A stretch of 64,000 bases of DNA from Sternotherus odoratus (lineage: Eukaryota; Chordata; Testudines; Kinosternidae): contig JAVMKO010000001.1 in the NCBI GenBank assembly GCA_032164245.1, positions 63,098,892 through 63,162,891 on the forward strand, given 5' to 3'. Below the pieces are notes generated by a model. The model saw only the letters and a list, made by a program, of their open reading frames with translations. It had not been told where the DNA came from and ran no database searches. The position numbers and the translations under genes were made by a program. Shown piece by piece: positions 33,010-44,305 of the stretch. Every line of letters starts with the position of its first letter. Position 1 is the first letter of the stretch.

Positions 33010-33640
33010 CAGTAAACCCTCGATTTAACGGACCTCGATTTAACGGACTTCGGATGCAACGGACAAAATTTCTGAGCAAGTGTGATGCATCCGAAATCTA
33101 TTTCTCGGGGGCTGGCTGCCGGCTCCCAGCTGCCGCCCGGGTCCCACCAGCGGGTGGGCTGGCTGCCGGCTGCCGCCCGGGTCCAGCCAGCAGACTGGCT
33201 GCCGGCTGCCGCCCGGGTCCCGCCGGCGGGCTGGCTGCCGGCTGCCGCCCAGATCCCGTCAGCGGGCGGGCGGGCTGGCGGCTCCCGCCCGCAGGCAGGC
33301 TGCCAGCTCCCTGCTCCCGCCCGGCTCCCACCTGCGGGCGGGCTGGCTGCCAGGTCCCGGCTGCCGACCCGGTCCCAGCAGCCGGGACCCGGGCGGGCTG
33401 GCTGACGGTTCCCGGCTGCCGCCCAGGTCCCAGCAGCCGGGACCCGGGCGGGCTGGCTGACAGCTCCCGGCTGCCACCCGGGTCCCGGCAGCGGGCGGGC
33501 TGCGGAGCTGCCGCCCCGACCCTGTGGCGGGCGGGCTGCTGCTCCGACAGCTCGTTATTTTTTTTTAATTAAATAACGGATTTTTTGATTTAACGGACAC
33601 CCCCTTGCCCGAATTAGTCCGTTAAATGGAGGTTTCACTG
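33010..33640. mobile_element. Tigger/pogo-type MITE with TA target duplication
   Basis: The left end is CAGTAAACCCTCGATTTAAC followed by GGAC, and the right end is its imperfect complement (GTCCGTTAAATGGAGG then TTTCACTG). TA dinucleotides flank it at 33008-33009 and 33641-33642. A CAGTRAAMCCTC terminus plus TA target fits Tigger/pogo DNA transposons. About 445 bp of the interior is a GC-rich minisatellite (33110-33555), and there is no transposase. The 172-codon open frame at 33054-33572 comes from the array. Confidence 0.88.
33110..33555. repeat. GC-rich minisatellite inside the Tigger-type element
   Basis: Degenerate tandem units of about 36-44 bp are built on GGCTGGCTGCCGGCTGCC and GCCCGGGTCCCAGCAG, roughly ten copies. 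CpG density is very high against an AT-rich surround. The predicted frames are Ala/Gly/Arg/Pro-rich on both strands because of this composition. Confidence 0.85.
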
Positions 33641-34242
33641 TACCATAATTTAACATAAAACACTTTTTCCCGTTATTGATATCATGGCGTAAAGAGAATT
33701 TTGACTCTTGCACTTGATTTTTGTACTACTTTATGCACGCTTTCCAGTTAGAAATTGTTCATTCGAGTTATTTTAAATTTGTATTTTGCTTTGTTTTACA
33801 ACATATAATATATTTGAGCATAAATAACGCAAATTTTATTTGAAAACCAAACAACTACAAAATAATATTACAAGTGTTCCATAAATATATACCAGGCTAA
33901 AAAGCGTTCCATGGCCAAAAAAGTTTGGAAAATACTGTTTTTGATACATTTTGCACAGCAGCTTGATGAATCCACAGACATAGCCAACTTGGCTCAGCTT
34001 CTGTGTTCTGTGAGATTTGTCAAAGCAGGTGTAACAGTTGAAGAACTTTTATTTTGCAAACAATTGATGGGGAAATATGCAAGATCCTTGATACATTTGT
34101 ATTGGTAGAGGCCTTAATTGGACTATGTGGTGTGGAGGGGGACTGTGCACTGATGGGGCAGCAGCCGTAACTGGTGAGAACAATGGGGATGCAGCACAAA
34201 TAAAGAAAGTGGCACCAGCATCAATTTGGACACACGGTAAGA

Positions 34243-34372
34243 TTAACGTTGCCATCCCTCCAGGCTTGTCCTGGACTCTCCAGGATTTAAAGATTAATCT
34301 TTAATTAAAGATGATGTCATGTGATGAAACCTCCAGGAACATGTCCAACCAAAACTGGCAACCCTATACATA
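34243..34372. mobile_element. MITE nested in the fossil transposase
   Basis: GTTGCCATCCCTCCAGGC at the left is complementary, with mismatches, to AAAACTGGCAACCCTA at the right. The interior includes TTAATCTTTAATTAAAGATG and ATGTCATGTGATGAAACC. It interrupts the transposase between WTH and the DLVSKELQ segment. A widely dispersed turtle MITE has this form (recall). The exact TSD is unresolved. Confidence 0.7.
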
Positions 34373-34635
34373 ATTCATCACCAAGATTTGGTATCGAAGG
34401 AGTTGCAACCTGACGTACATGAGGCCCTCAACATTGTTATTAAAGTTGTTAATTTTATAAAATCCCATGCAGCAAACACAACATGTTTTAGTATGTTGTG
34501 CAAAGGAATTAACTTTGGCTACACTCAGGTTCTGTTTTACAGTGAAGTCAGGGGATTGTAATGGGGAAAAGGGTGACAGCACAGCTTTGAATTGCATGGT
34601 GAAATCAGCATTTCCCCCCTTGGGAGAACAGATTA

Positions 34636-35795
34636 TGATGGTGCACCCCATAATGCTTTATAGAAATATGCTTATGAGTGTAAATATGACATAACTGGAA
34701 TATGTTTTATGCTAGATATGCCATGTAACATGTCTCTGCAAAGGTTATGATCTACTGAATAAATTCATTCTATTTGTATGCATGTGTCATTTTTTATATC
34801 TGAAGTTATGAGTGTTGGTGCTATGCTTGTATTTAAAGTGTTTGCTGTAGGAAGCACATAAGGCAGATTGGGTCAATATAGTGTGAAGGAGTTATTCAAG
34901 TAATAGGGAGTACTTAGTTAACAATGGACCTTGGGAGACACTAATCCACATCTAAGCTTTCCTGGGAATGTTCAAACTAACATGTAAACGATGGCATTGG
35001 CCTGCCAAAAGCTGAATTATTCATAAATATGTGACTTGCCCATGTGACTGTAAAACTCCATCTTGTGGAGGGGATTTTACACAGGAGAAGAGAGAGGTTT
35101 CCACCAACAAGCAAAATACTATATAAGCCCCTGGAAACTCCTCCACTTTGTCTTCAACTGGCTCAAGAGATGGTCTCTCCACCCCAAAGAGGTGCCTGAA
35201 AGAAACTGGAACAAAGGACAGTAACTATAAGGGTGTGAGTGATTGCTGGACCCGAACTAAGAAGGAGTCTAGTCTATCAAAGAAGCTTATTGGAACATCT
35301 CTAAGGGTGAGATTTACCTGCATTTAGTTTCCTATTGTATTAGGCTTAGACTTGCGTTTTTTATTTTATTTTGCTTGGTAACTTACTTTGTTCTATCTGC
35401 TATTCTTTGGAACCACTTAAATCCTACTCTCTTTATATTTAATGAAATCACTTTTTAGTTATTAATTAACCCAGAGCAAGTATTAATATCTGGGGGAGCA
35501 AAGAGTTGTGCATAGCTCTCTATCACTGTGATAGAGGGTGAACAACTTATGAGTTTACCTGTATAAGCTTTATATAGAGTAAAACAGATTTATTTGGGGT
35601 TTGGAGTATCCGGGGGTTGGAGATAGGAGCACTTCTTACGCTGTTTTCAGTTACGCCTACAGCTTTTGGGGGACATGGGTCAGACGTGGATCCGGGTGTC
35701 TGACACAACCATACAGGGTCTTGAACAGGCTTAGAGGTAGTTTCAGCACATCAGGTGGCAGTCCCAAGGGAGTCTCTGTGACCCAACCAATCACA
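34636..35795 (+). mobile_element. Solo LTR (family B) nested in the fossil transposase
   Basis: It starts TGATGGTGCACCCCATAATG and ends near CCAACCAATCACA. A TATA box (CTATATAAGCCCC, about 35119-35131) is followed about 310 bp downstream by a TTTAATGAAATCAC polyadenylation-signal position, the U3-R-U5 layout of an LTR. It interrupts the transposase between the FELHGEIS and YLVGISGKLN segments. There are no gag/pol/env sequences. The end coordinate is approximate and no TSD was confirmed. The frame at 35601-35900 spans the LTR/hAT junction and is not a gene. Confidence 0.7.
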
Positions 35796-36939
35796 CAGAC
35801 CTTGCAGATGAATAATGTGGATTTACTTCTTGATGATGTTAGTTTACCTGGTAGGCATATCTGGAAAACTGAATCCATTGAACCTAATAATTCAAGGTAG
35901 GAACACACATTATACTAGATATGAAAGAAAAAAGCTGGGAATTAATAAAGAAGTTCTGTCTTGGAGACACCACTTTGAAAAGGGTGTTATTGAGATGTTT
36001 CCAATGTTGTAAAATTTGTTTAAACACCAGAGTGAAAGTGATCTAAATGCTATTAAAGACTAAATATTAACTAATGTGTCTGGAATGTGTTCCTATTTTA
36101 AATAATATTTTCCTGGAATTGAAGATGAATCTCCAGATACTCACTGGATTCAAAACCTGTTCTCAGTAACAGTTGACTCAGTATTTTGGTTCAAGAACAT
36201 TTCTTGACTTGTCAGATGACCACACACTGAAGACCACATTTTCAAATTGAACAAACCATGAATTCTGGATTTCAGTTAAAGGAAAGTATGAAGAACTCAG
36301 TGATGAACCTATGAAAAAGTGGCTTCCATTCACTTCCAGTTACCTCTCTGATGATGAGTTTTCAGCAATGATTCTGTGAAAAATGAACATAGAAATCATT
36401 TAAACTTGGAACATGACTTACATCTGGCAATATCAGATTCAAACAAACATTGTACAACTATGCAGTTTGATACAGGCCCCTTCTTATTATTAAAATATTA
36501 GGCTGTGACTGACCGTATCAAAAAACCACCATTTGATAAAACATGGTTTAATTGGAGTGTATAATTAAACAAACTGTATAAAGTTGAATAAATTTACAAA
36601 CCAAACCAAACTCTAGTGTACTTCTTGAAGCTAATGTTCTGAGTCAGCAAAAAACCCAACCAAACAAATAAAAAATGGTTTGGTTGCGAGGAGCCATGAC
36701 GTTTTAAAATATCCATCAGGGAGCCTTTGTATAACAGTTTAGGAACCCTGGTTTTAGACCATTTTCAAAGTATTCTTGTGAATTAAATATTTGTTTTACT
36801 AAGAAATCACATGATAGTCTCTCTTTGAAACTGACTGGGAACTATCAACATCTATTTCTCAGGCTTCTCCATGAAATAGCTCTAAGGCTTAACTCTGAAT
36901 AAAAATTTCTGAAGCGTCTGGGAAAGACAGAACTTTGGT

Positions 36940-38490
36940 CTATGCCTTAGCATGACTTAAGCTGAGGTGCAGGAAGAAGTGAAGACTAATTCATCTTACT
37001 CTTCAATTTCTGAACCTCAGCTCAACAGCAATGCTGAAGCTGAATGAAGCCTTTTCACCACTTTCTGTCTTGAACAAATCTAAGATTACTCACTCTCCAG
37101 CCACATAATATGACTCCTCCCATTTCATCTCTCAGTGCTACAGCAGTTACTGCTGCCAGTACCCATTTGAACAAATCTGGTGTTAGCATGCATCCTTTTC
37201 TTACTTTCACTATGCTATCAGCTTCTTGTTTACTTTGGCCACACTCACTGACTTGCTGTCGTGTAGATCTTCTCTACCAGCTTGATCAATTTCTCAGGGA
37301 TCCAATTCATTCTCAAAACTTTCTATAGCCAAATGCTTTCTGCCAAATGCTATCAAAAGCCTTTTGGAGTCTCTAAAGGTGTTATAGCAGGTTCATTTGG
37401 GTTCTCTGTACTTTTCTGATAGCTATTTTATCACGAATAGCTGATCTATTGCACTTCATCCTGGTTGAAATCCAGCTTTCCCCTGCAAGCCCCACTTCCA
37501 TGCATCTCTTCTTTCTTCTCTGCACCATCTTGGTGAATGCTTTTCCTGGCACACCCAAGAAGCTGATTCCTCTGTAGTTCTTGAATATCACCTGATGGCA
37601 AATGAAGAACATGACAGAGTACATATTTGTGAATCGCATATGGAAATCAAGTGTATTGCTGTGCAGATCATTTGAGGCCAATATTGAATTAAATAAAGTA
37701 ATATTAGCATCACAGAGGCTGAGAGCAACTGAAAGAATGCCAAGAACTAAGATCTAGGACATGGAAATAGAGACGAACATGAGAAAGAATACAGAGAAAC
37801 TGTGTGGGAAAATCTCATGTCTCTGGTGAAAGAAGACATGAACGTTGCAGTATAAAAATGGGTTTACGAGAGTGGCTGCACAAGTGGGCTACAAGGCCCA
37901 AATGAAAAAAAAAACAAGATGGAAAATGGATGAAGTGCTGCAGTTGAGTGACAAGCGTAGGAAGATGACGAAAAATAAAACAGTCTTAAGAGCTGAGTAC
38001 AATAGGTTGACCAGAAAGATACAAGAGAAAACACAGAGAGAGAGAAACAAGGAAATTAGATAATAATATGAAGATGCAAAAGAATATGTTAACAGAAATG
38101 TAACTCAGGGATTGTTGAAGATGTCAGCAGTGAAAGACAAGTGCAGGCAAATAATTGAAGATGAACAAAGAAGAATAAGCAATGGAAAGAATATTTTGAA
38201 GAGCTGTACAATGTACAGAACACACTAAATGAAACAATCCTGGAGAAATGAAAGACAGCAGAGGTCAGGATTCTTAGAAGAAGTAGCAAAGATCTTGAGA
38301 GAATGCTTGCAAAAAAAAAAGGAAATGACAACATAACCACATAACTACTGCAAGCAGGTGATGCCCAAACTATTCAACAAGATTTACAAACAAGAGGAAG
38401 TTCAGAATGAATGGGGGAAATCAATAATACCACTGATCTATGAAAAAGGAGCTAAACAGAGTGAAAGAACCACAGTGTTATATAGAATCT
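36940..38490 (-). mobile_element. LINE reverse-transcriptase fragment with inverted 5' part
   Basis: The two halves encode neighbouring parts of one LINE RT on opposite strands. Minus strand, about 37690 down to 36940: KNYRGISFLGVPGKAFTKMV, then KAFDSIWQKAFG and VKVRKGCMLTPDLFK, the RT motifs that follow the fingers. Plus strand, about 37840-38480: VLRAEYNRLTRKIQEKTQRE, PKLFNKIYKQEEVQNEW and GKSIIPLIYEKGAKQ, which normally precede NYRGISLL directly. The layout fits a twin-priming inversion, with the junction near 37690. The clade is not fixed (CR1/L2/RTE-like). Confidence 0.7.
37382..37681 (-). pseudogene. LINE RT core remnant
   Basis: This 99-codon open frame is the best-preserved part of the LINE at 36940-38490. 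KNYRGISFLGVPGKAFTKMV is the canonical NYRGISLLSVPGK block of non-LTR reverse transcriptases, and MKCNRSAIRDKIAIRKVQRT matches the following helix region. Its N-terminal 30 residues lie near the inversion junction and do not look RT-like. Further coding continues past the stop toward 36940 with frameshifts (KAFDSIWQ, GCMLTPDLF). The YADD-type catalytic motif was not found. Not a host gene. Confidence 0.65.
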
Positions 38491-39060
38491 TTCATCATCA
38501 TTACCCCACCCTCCTCTCACTACATTGGCATTTTTATAATTATTTCAAGGTTAGTAGTAAAAACTTATCAGGAGGCTATTTTAAAAGAAGATTTTTTTTC
38601 AGGATGGGAGCACACTTTGGGCTTGTAAATCTTGATAGTACCCCTCTAAAGTACAGTGCAACAGGAAAAAATGAAATCCAGCCATTTGAATGAGACCGGA
38701 GCCATGTAGCAGAAACAAGCAAGGCTGCATAATCCCTGATAAACTTTCCCAATCCTACAGCATTCCTTCTACTCCGTTGTTTTATATGGTTCATTTAAGC
38801 AACCAATTTAGTTTTCGTCTAGATGCATCGTTTGATGAGTTTAAATAGTAGTACATGACTTTGGCCATAGCAATGTAATCTCCACAACTCACACATAATA
38901 CACTGAATCTATGATCAGTTTGTCCATATGTCAAAACTACTTTATAATATATAGACAATAATTCTTCGAAAGAAAATTTGAGACTTCTTTGTTACTGCTA
39001 CTTCATCCTCCCCCTCACTCTTATGCTATTTGTCTGTTTCATCCGCCAGTTGTATCCTGT
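38491..39060. other. No gene or element recognised
   Basis: AT-rich sequence, nothing supportable. Confidence 0.45.
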
Positions 39061-39071
39061 TTGATACCAAA

Positions 39072-39185
39072 ATTGTAAGCTTTCTGAGGCAGGAACTGCC
39101 TTTTTTGTTACTTTGTTTTGTACAGTGCTTACCACAATGGAGCCCTGATCCTTGACTGGGTTTCCTGGAAGCTACTAAATTAACA
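39072..39185. repeat. Ancient amniote retroposon tail, copy 2
   Basis: TTGTAAGCTTTCTGAGGCAG, GTTTTGTACAGTGCTTACC, ACAATGGAGCCCTGATCC and GGAAGCTACTAAATTAAC. This is the reverse orientation of the series at 21690 and 39320. Confidence 0.6.
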
Positions 39186-39317
39186 TAGGACCCAAGATGT
39201 AGAACTACCTTTCTCAGTAGTGCCCAAGGCTGTGTGCATAAAGTATAGCTAAGTCTGTCATGGCTACTATATTTGCCTACATCAACACAGATACTTCTAG
39301 TTGCTAAAGGGCACTGA

Positions 39318-39425
39318 AGTAATTATTTGCATTATACGAGTGCCTGACGCCCAGTCCTGGATCAGAGCTCCACTGTGCAAAGCACTGTACAAACACGTAC
39401 CAGAAAGACAAGTTGAAAGCAGATT
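39318..39425. repeat. Ancient amniote retroposon tail, copy 3
   Basis: TAATTATTTGCATTATACG, CTGGATCAGAGCTCCACTG and AAGCACTGTACAAACACG, the same family as at 21690 and the reverse of 39072. The 61-codon frame at 39301 is part of it. Confidence 0.55.
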
Positions 39426-39852
39426 GTATCAGGAACTGAGAGCTTTCTTGATCCCCCTACATTCCTACAGAAGGCAACCTGGGTAGTTACAAGCAACTGA
39501 GAACACCAGTCGGTGCTGGTGCTTCTTGTTCTAAACCTCACAAAACTCTCATGTAATACTTATCAATGTGCCTGGTGGCCTGATGGGGCAGAGACCCTTT
39601 ATGGTGTATGCACATAGATATATAGGGTTATATTTAAATATCTTGTATAGATTGTACATCTTTGGGGGCAGGGCTTACTATTGCTATGTACTTTACTCAT
39701 ATTTTGAAGATTCCATAGTATGAAAGCGCTAAAGCAAAACAATTCATTCTTGTTTCTCTATATATCAGTTTTACTTTAGAAAAACAATAATTTCATCTGT
39801 ATTCATTATAGTTCCTGTGCAGTTTTTTTCTGTCATATTATTTTTATATCAC
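39426..39852. other. No gene recognised
   Basis: AT-rich. A GATTGTACATCTTTGGGGGC phrase at 39649 may be another decayed retroposon tail. Confidence 0.4.
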
Positions 39853-40527
39853 TGTGACAGTGTGGACTAGGTCCGGAGGCCCCCTGCTAGAGGCCTTGCG
39901 ACCCTGCCTCACCCTGCCCCAGAAAAGAACAGAGGAGAAGTCCTTCAGGCAGCCTGGCATGGCTGCAGAGGACCAACCAATTAGAGGGGCTGAAGGACTA
40001 GCCAATAGGGCCCAGGGCCGTATAAAAGGAAGCAGCAGCAGCAGAGCAGTCAGTTGCTACATGAAGCTTGAAGGAGGAGTACTAGGTGCCTGGCTGGCTG
40101 AAAGAGCAACAGGATCATGGACTGGTCGGTGTGGGCAGGTTGAACAGAGGGTACTGAACCCAGAACCTAGGCAGACAGGGCACAGGTACTATGATGGGCC
40201 CTAGTGGTCTGGTTAAAGATTGAGCCCAGGTAGGGCTGCCAAAAGGACACCAACTGAGGGTTGGGCTGTTAAAGAATGCAGTGCCTCTGGGGGTAAGCCT
40301 TGGTGCTATGGCACAATACCAGGTCTGTGAAAAGGAACTAGAAACTGTACACCCTTGAAGGGTGGACACCATGCCTGACATGGCCAGAGGGCTGAGTCGC
40401 AATCATCAGTCCGGGGGGCCACTTGCAAGAGTTGGGTGCCACCCCATTGTCAGAACAAAAAGAAAAGCAGCTTTGCACCCAACTAGAAGAGGGGTGGCCG
40501 TGAGAGACAGGTGCTAACGCCATTACA
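39853..40527 (+). mobile_element. Solo LTR, family A, copy 3, exact 5-bp TSD
   Basis: A 675-bp LTR starts TGTGACAGTGTGGACTAGG and ends AACGCCATTACA, so TG...CA is kept. It is flanked by ATCAC at 39848-39852 and 40528-40532. CCAATAGGGCCCAGGGCC (CCAAT box) is followed by CGTATAAAAGGAAGCAGC (TATA box, about 40020), which then leads into an (AGC)n run. No internal coding region remains. The 116-codon frame at 39854-40204 lies wholly in the LTR. A 5-bp TSD fits Gypsy or class III-like ERV integrases; I cannot choose between them. Confidence 0.88.
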
Positions 40528-40532
40528 ATCAC

Positions 40533-43500
40533 TATCAATGGGCCTGGAACCTAATAAGTAAAGATGTGGTCCGTGTCCAGAAGAACTTTTAATCTAAGTG
40601 AGCCAGAACTGGTGAGTGATGTTAGTAAATACTGGAACAGAGGAAGAAGATGATAGATGCACTATTTCTTTAAATCTGTAGGGAGCGGCCAGGAAGTGTC
40701 CAGAAAGTTCTAACCTTATATGCCTGTGGCAAGCACATTGCCTACTGCATGGATTCATGCAGGCAATCATCTTGAAGAACCATAGTTAACAGGGTAAGGA
40801 ACTATTCTTTACCTCTTCTGAATAGCACAGAAGGTTTGTCAAACTCTGTGGTTCTTGGAGGTTATTTGTAGATTATTCTTTGTTCATTAGAATATTCATG
40901 TTTGTTTTCTGTCAATAAATGGTCATTTTTACAACATCCAGGACTTTGAATTTATTTAACCAAGAGCAGGACACACAATATCACAAAGTGTTAGCATGAA
41001 ATATTTATACAATCCTTTCCCAATATCCTACGATTTTCTTCTTTATGTCTCTGGGCTACAACAGTCTGTACAGGAAGAATAAGACATGCTAATGAGTTAG
41101 TCTCTCACATTACTTTGCACAATCAACAAATACTTATATTTATTCTGTACCAACAATCTTGTGACATAAAAGAGCCACTTCAAACTGATATGTGCCTTTA
41201 CTCCTCTGACATTTGAAAACTTCCCTACAGTTTATCTCTTAGAAGAGCTGCTGCTTACCCAGCAGAAAGAATGGTTGGTTAGTTTTGGATAAGGTGGCAT
41301 ACAGTCCAGGCACAGGATAAAGCCATAAAATGGGCATCGCTGGTCTAAGATCTAGTCAATTATAATGCGATCCACTGACAAACTACTTAAGAAATAGGTA
41401 AAAATATTTTCCATTCCAGCTGTCAAAACTATCAGTCCTCAACAATGAATCTGAAATCTCAGGAACTAATGCCCTGTCAATAAAAAGTCACGGCCCAATA
41501 CAGTGTTTCATCGTTTTGTTCCACATTATAAAAATCACCACTGTAAAAAGTGTGTTCTGAATAGTTTATTCTTCAGACTATGGACTCCTGGTCAGCACTA
41601 AGTTTCCACAGAGTTCACATGATCTTCTAGAGGGTGTTAAAGTTATAGCCAGACCTAGATTATTAAAATCACTTCACCTCTACATTATCTACATTATAAA
41701 ACACTTGGAGTATGGAAACTGATTCAAACCCTTATTTTCAGGACATAAATCCAGGCTAAGGTTTTTACTGATTCTGTGGGGGAAATATTTTGCACATAGA
41801 CAAAAAGCAAATGTCCCTCCTCATGCCGTTAGATCTGTCTGTAGATTTGGTATTGTCAACCACAAAGTTGTGATAGACAGCTGTTTTTCCTTCCTGAAAG
41901 AATTAGTATTGTCAACCATACCAGTTACATGATCCTATCCTTACACTTAAAAGGAGCATTATAAGGATCAACCATTAATGTCTGTATAATGCTTGAAAAG
42001 AATAAGAACAAATTATTATATATATAGTTTATATATAAATATTTCTGCTTTCTATGGACATTTTGTCAGTACCTCCTAGAAAATTTCTTACTCCCTTTCC
42101 TCTGCCACCCCTTTCCTTATCCTCAAGATGAACTGCTAGAATCCACCCCTGCAAATTGGTATTATTATTATTAACAAGGACATGTAGCTCATTTTGAAAT
42201 TATAATCAGGCATTTAGATCAGATTTTCCACTGGACAAGCCCACTTTAACATACAGTGACTGCTATCTCTGTATAATTAGATGATAATTCTAATTAGATT
42301 GCAACAGAGTTCTGTAATAAGAAAGAATGACCATGCTGTAGAAAACTTGAAATTTGCAAAAGCCTAAAGCAATTATTAGAAATATATGAAGTGGATTTTA
42401 TAAACCTAGTAATATGTGATAGCTGAAAGCATTTTGCATTTTTGTTGTTTATTGCTGTAATTTAACAAAGTGCACAAATGCTCACTGATCACCTACAAAA
42501 TCTAGAATGGAGAATGTTAACACAGTTTTGACCTGTTTTTTCAAAGGTGCTGCGCTTCTGAGGATCCAACTGAATTCATTGGGATTTGAAGGTACTCATT
42601 TCTTCCGAAAATAAAATAATTTTTGCTTAGAAAACAGGAAACTAGCTTTAACTCTTTCATGATGGAAAAAGCTCAGTTTGGTTTGTAATCACCCTACAGT
42701 GGAATTGGATAGGAGTTTCTTAACAAACCTTGAAGCCACTTTAAAAATTGTCTAAAGTCATGAAACCATTAAGTCTTCAAAGGCATTTTGATGGATATTC
42801 AAAGTGTTTCAAACAAATTTGTCATACGTACACAAAGTGCCAAGTCTACATTGGATAAGTATATAGCACATCACACTTTCTTTTTAGAAAGTAAAAAGCC
42901 AATAAATCAGAAATTGATGACATAGCCTACCCATATCACAGGATTTTATGACAATTTATCAGGACAGCTGGTCCTTCCCAGGTAACAGCTCTTTCAGAGT
43001 TTTGGGTCCCATACCCTAGCTGTCATTCAGACAGAAAGGATCCAACCCCACCTTCACTGGAGAACAAATGTCTCCAAACAATACTCGCTAGTGCCGCATT
43101 GGCTGCATATTACAGTGGTGGAGGGAAGTGGACTCTTCCCATGACTCTTAAGGCAAGCAGTTTAAAAGTAGCAGCTATCTCTCACGATTGCATTAATGGT
43201 GAATTAAACACTGAACATACTGCAGGCAGGTGACAATCCAAACTTGTCCAGTGCTAAAACTTTTTAAATAGTGAGTCTCTGATTAGCACAAAGTTATTAG
43301 ATTGGTTTACAGCAGATTGTGACCAAAATCTGTATCTAAGGCAAGAATGTATATGCAGAGAACTATCATGAAACAAATTAATACAAGTAAATTATGAACC
43401 CTCCAGAAGGAAAATTTTAAAAGTGCTGATAGATCCTTAATGGCAGTAGTGCTGCCAGATGCTCCAAAATGACCCTAGAGTGCTGTCTTTAGATGTTTGG

Positions 43501-44305
43501 CTGTGTGTGTGTGTGTGTTCCCTCTGTGTGCCATCCCAGCTCTGCACAGACAACTGCCACAGCAGATTTTGAGTGAATCGCCCAAGGACCACAAGATCCG
43601 TTAAGGTACAAAGGTGCCTAGCCACGATTATTGTCAATGAAGCACGGTAATAGGACTTGGCAGACTCTATGAGGATACTAAGATATGTATGCTCATGACA
43701 ACAGACACAGCTCAGTGAGTGGCAGGACTTTCCATTCCCCCCTAAGCTGGCCAAAGACACTCCCTCTGAGATACTTCTTTATACACCGATACAAACAAGT
43801 TATATATTGTCCCTCTGAAGTGCCAGGTGTCATCCTCTGACATATCCGCGGGCCGCCCATTACCTTGTGCATATTGGTTCAATCAAAACATCTCTATCCA
43901 TTATGCTGTCATTCTAATCTTATCTTTAACATGTGTTCCGGTTATCTTTGGGGAATGGGCTTGCATCAGGGTGTTCTAGTACCATCCTTCTGGAATGTGT
44001 TTGCATGTGTCTTCTTGTGCCTAGCACTGCTTAGGAATATGTGTTTCTACATTATCATCCCTGTTCTGGCCAGATTCTGTGAGCAGGCCCTGCCTTTTGC
44101 TCACAACTTAACTTTGCTTTATAGCAGCAAAACTTTGACCACTACTTTAGTTTAGGTCTCAGGTCTTATACCAGGACTCTAATACAAGGACTTATGTTTC
44201 AGTCTCTTTTCCTACTACAAGTGCCAAAGTGTACATCTAAAACTTGCTGAATGATACAACCAGGTTGAAGAAGTTAATTCATCAGACAGGGACCTGAACC
44301 ACAAA
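40533..44305. other. 3.8 kb without recognised genes or repeats
   Basis: AT-rich. Only microsatellites stand out: ATATATATA-type runs at 42017-42039 and (GT)n at about 43503-43519. The frames within (for example 43437-43760 minus and 43865-44155 plus) have no family signatures. Confidence 0.45.

Larger units (their letters stand above)
32855..33937. mobile_element. hAT element nested in the fossil transposase
   Basis: It starts CAGTGTTTCCCAAACTGTG then TTCTGTGGAACACTGG. It ends GCGTTCCATGGCC then AAAAAAGTTTGGAAAATACTG, the inverted counterpart. It separates the DLAENVL and QQLDESTD transposase segments. The flanks GTCCTAGG and TTTTTGAT do not form a clear TSD, so one edge may be off or lost. 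Length 1,083 bp, of which 631 bp is the Tigger-type insertion at 33010-33640. Confidence 0.7.
32568..36379 (+). pseudogene. hAT transposase (ZBED5/GTF2IRD2-like), five remnants
   Basis: Remnants in order. About 32745-32854: IMIGEQAAIALKNIPTSGDS then CRHIDDLAENVL, the segment before the RNase H-like core. 33938-34105: QQLDESTDIANLAQLLCSVR and VTVEELLFCKQL, with LDESTD carrying the first catalytic Asp region. 34130-34238: CTDGAAAVTG and AAQIKKVAP...WTH, the CTDGAAAM-type motif. 34373-34630: DLVSKELQPDVHEALNIVIK, VVNFIKSHAANT, LFYSEVRGL then a stop, FELHGEISI. 35815-36010: YLVGISGKLNPLNLIIQGRN and WRHHFEKGVIEMFPML. 36260-36370: EFWISVKGKYEELSDEPMKK then WLPFTSSYLSDDEFSAM, the C-terminal hAT dimerisation region. 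This order and spacing match the ZBED5-type hAT transposases that bind DNA by BED fingers and cut and paste DNA. Stops, frameshifts and insertions make it non-functional. The N-terminal BED finger was not found. Confidence 0.8.
32068..36750 (+). mobile_element. Fossil hAT transposon, ZBED5/GTF2IRD2-like, with exact TSD
   Basis: A 4,683-bp unit is flanked by an exact 8-bp TSD, GTTTTAGA, at 32060-32067 and 36751-36758. The left end (ATAGTGCTTCCTGAACCATGG) and right end (complement CAGGGTTCCTAAACTG) are imperfect inverted repeats. Subterminal phrases, GCTCCCTTGGGGACCC at left and GGCTCCTCGCAACC (complement) at right, also relate. Transposase remnants run on the plus strand in the expected order but are split by insertions at 32855-33937 (hAT, itself holding a Tigger-type element), 34243-34372 (MITE) and 34636-about 35795 (LTR). 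Removing these leaves about 2.3 kb, a plausible size for an original single-ORF hAT. Confidence 0.88.

Noticed and set aside
33054..33572. 172-codon open frame, the longest in the region
   Set aside because: It lies inside the GC-rich minisatellite of the Tigger-type element. Its Ala/Gly/Arg/Pro repeats and the overlapping frames on both strands follow from base composition.
39854..40204. 116-codon frame with an apparent TATA box
   Set aside because: The frame and the TATA box both belong to the solo LTR, which has homologues without this frame.
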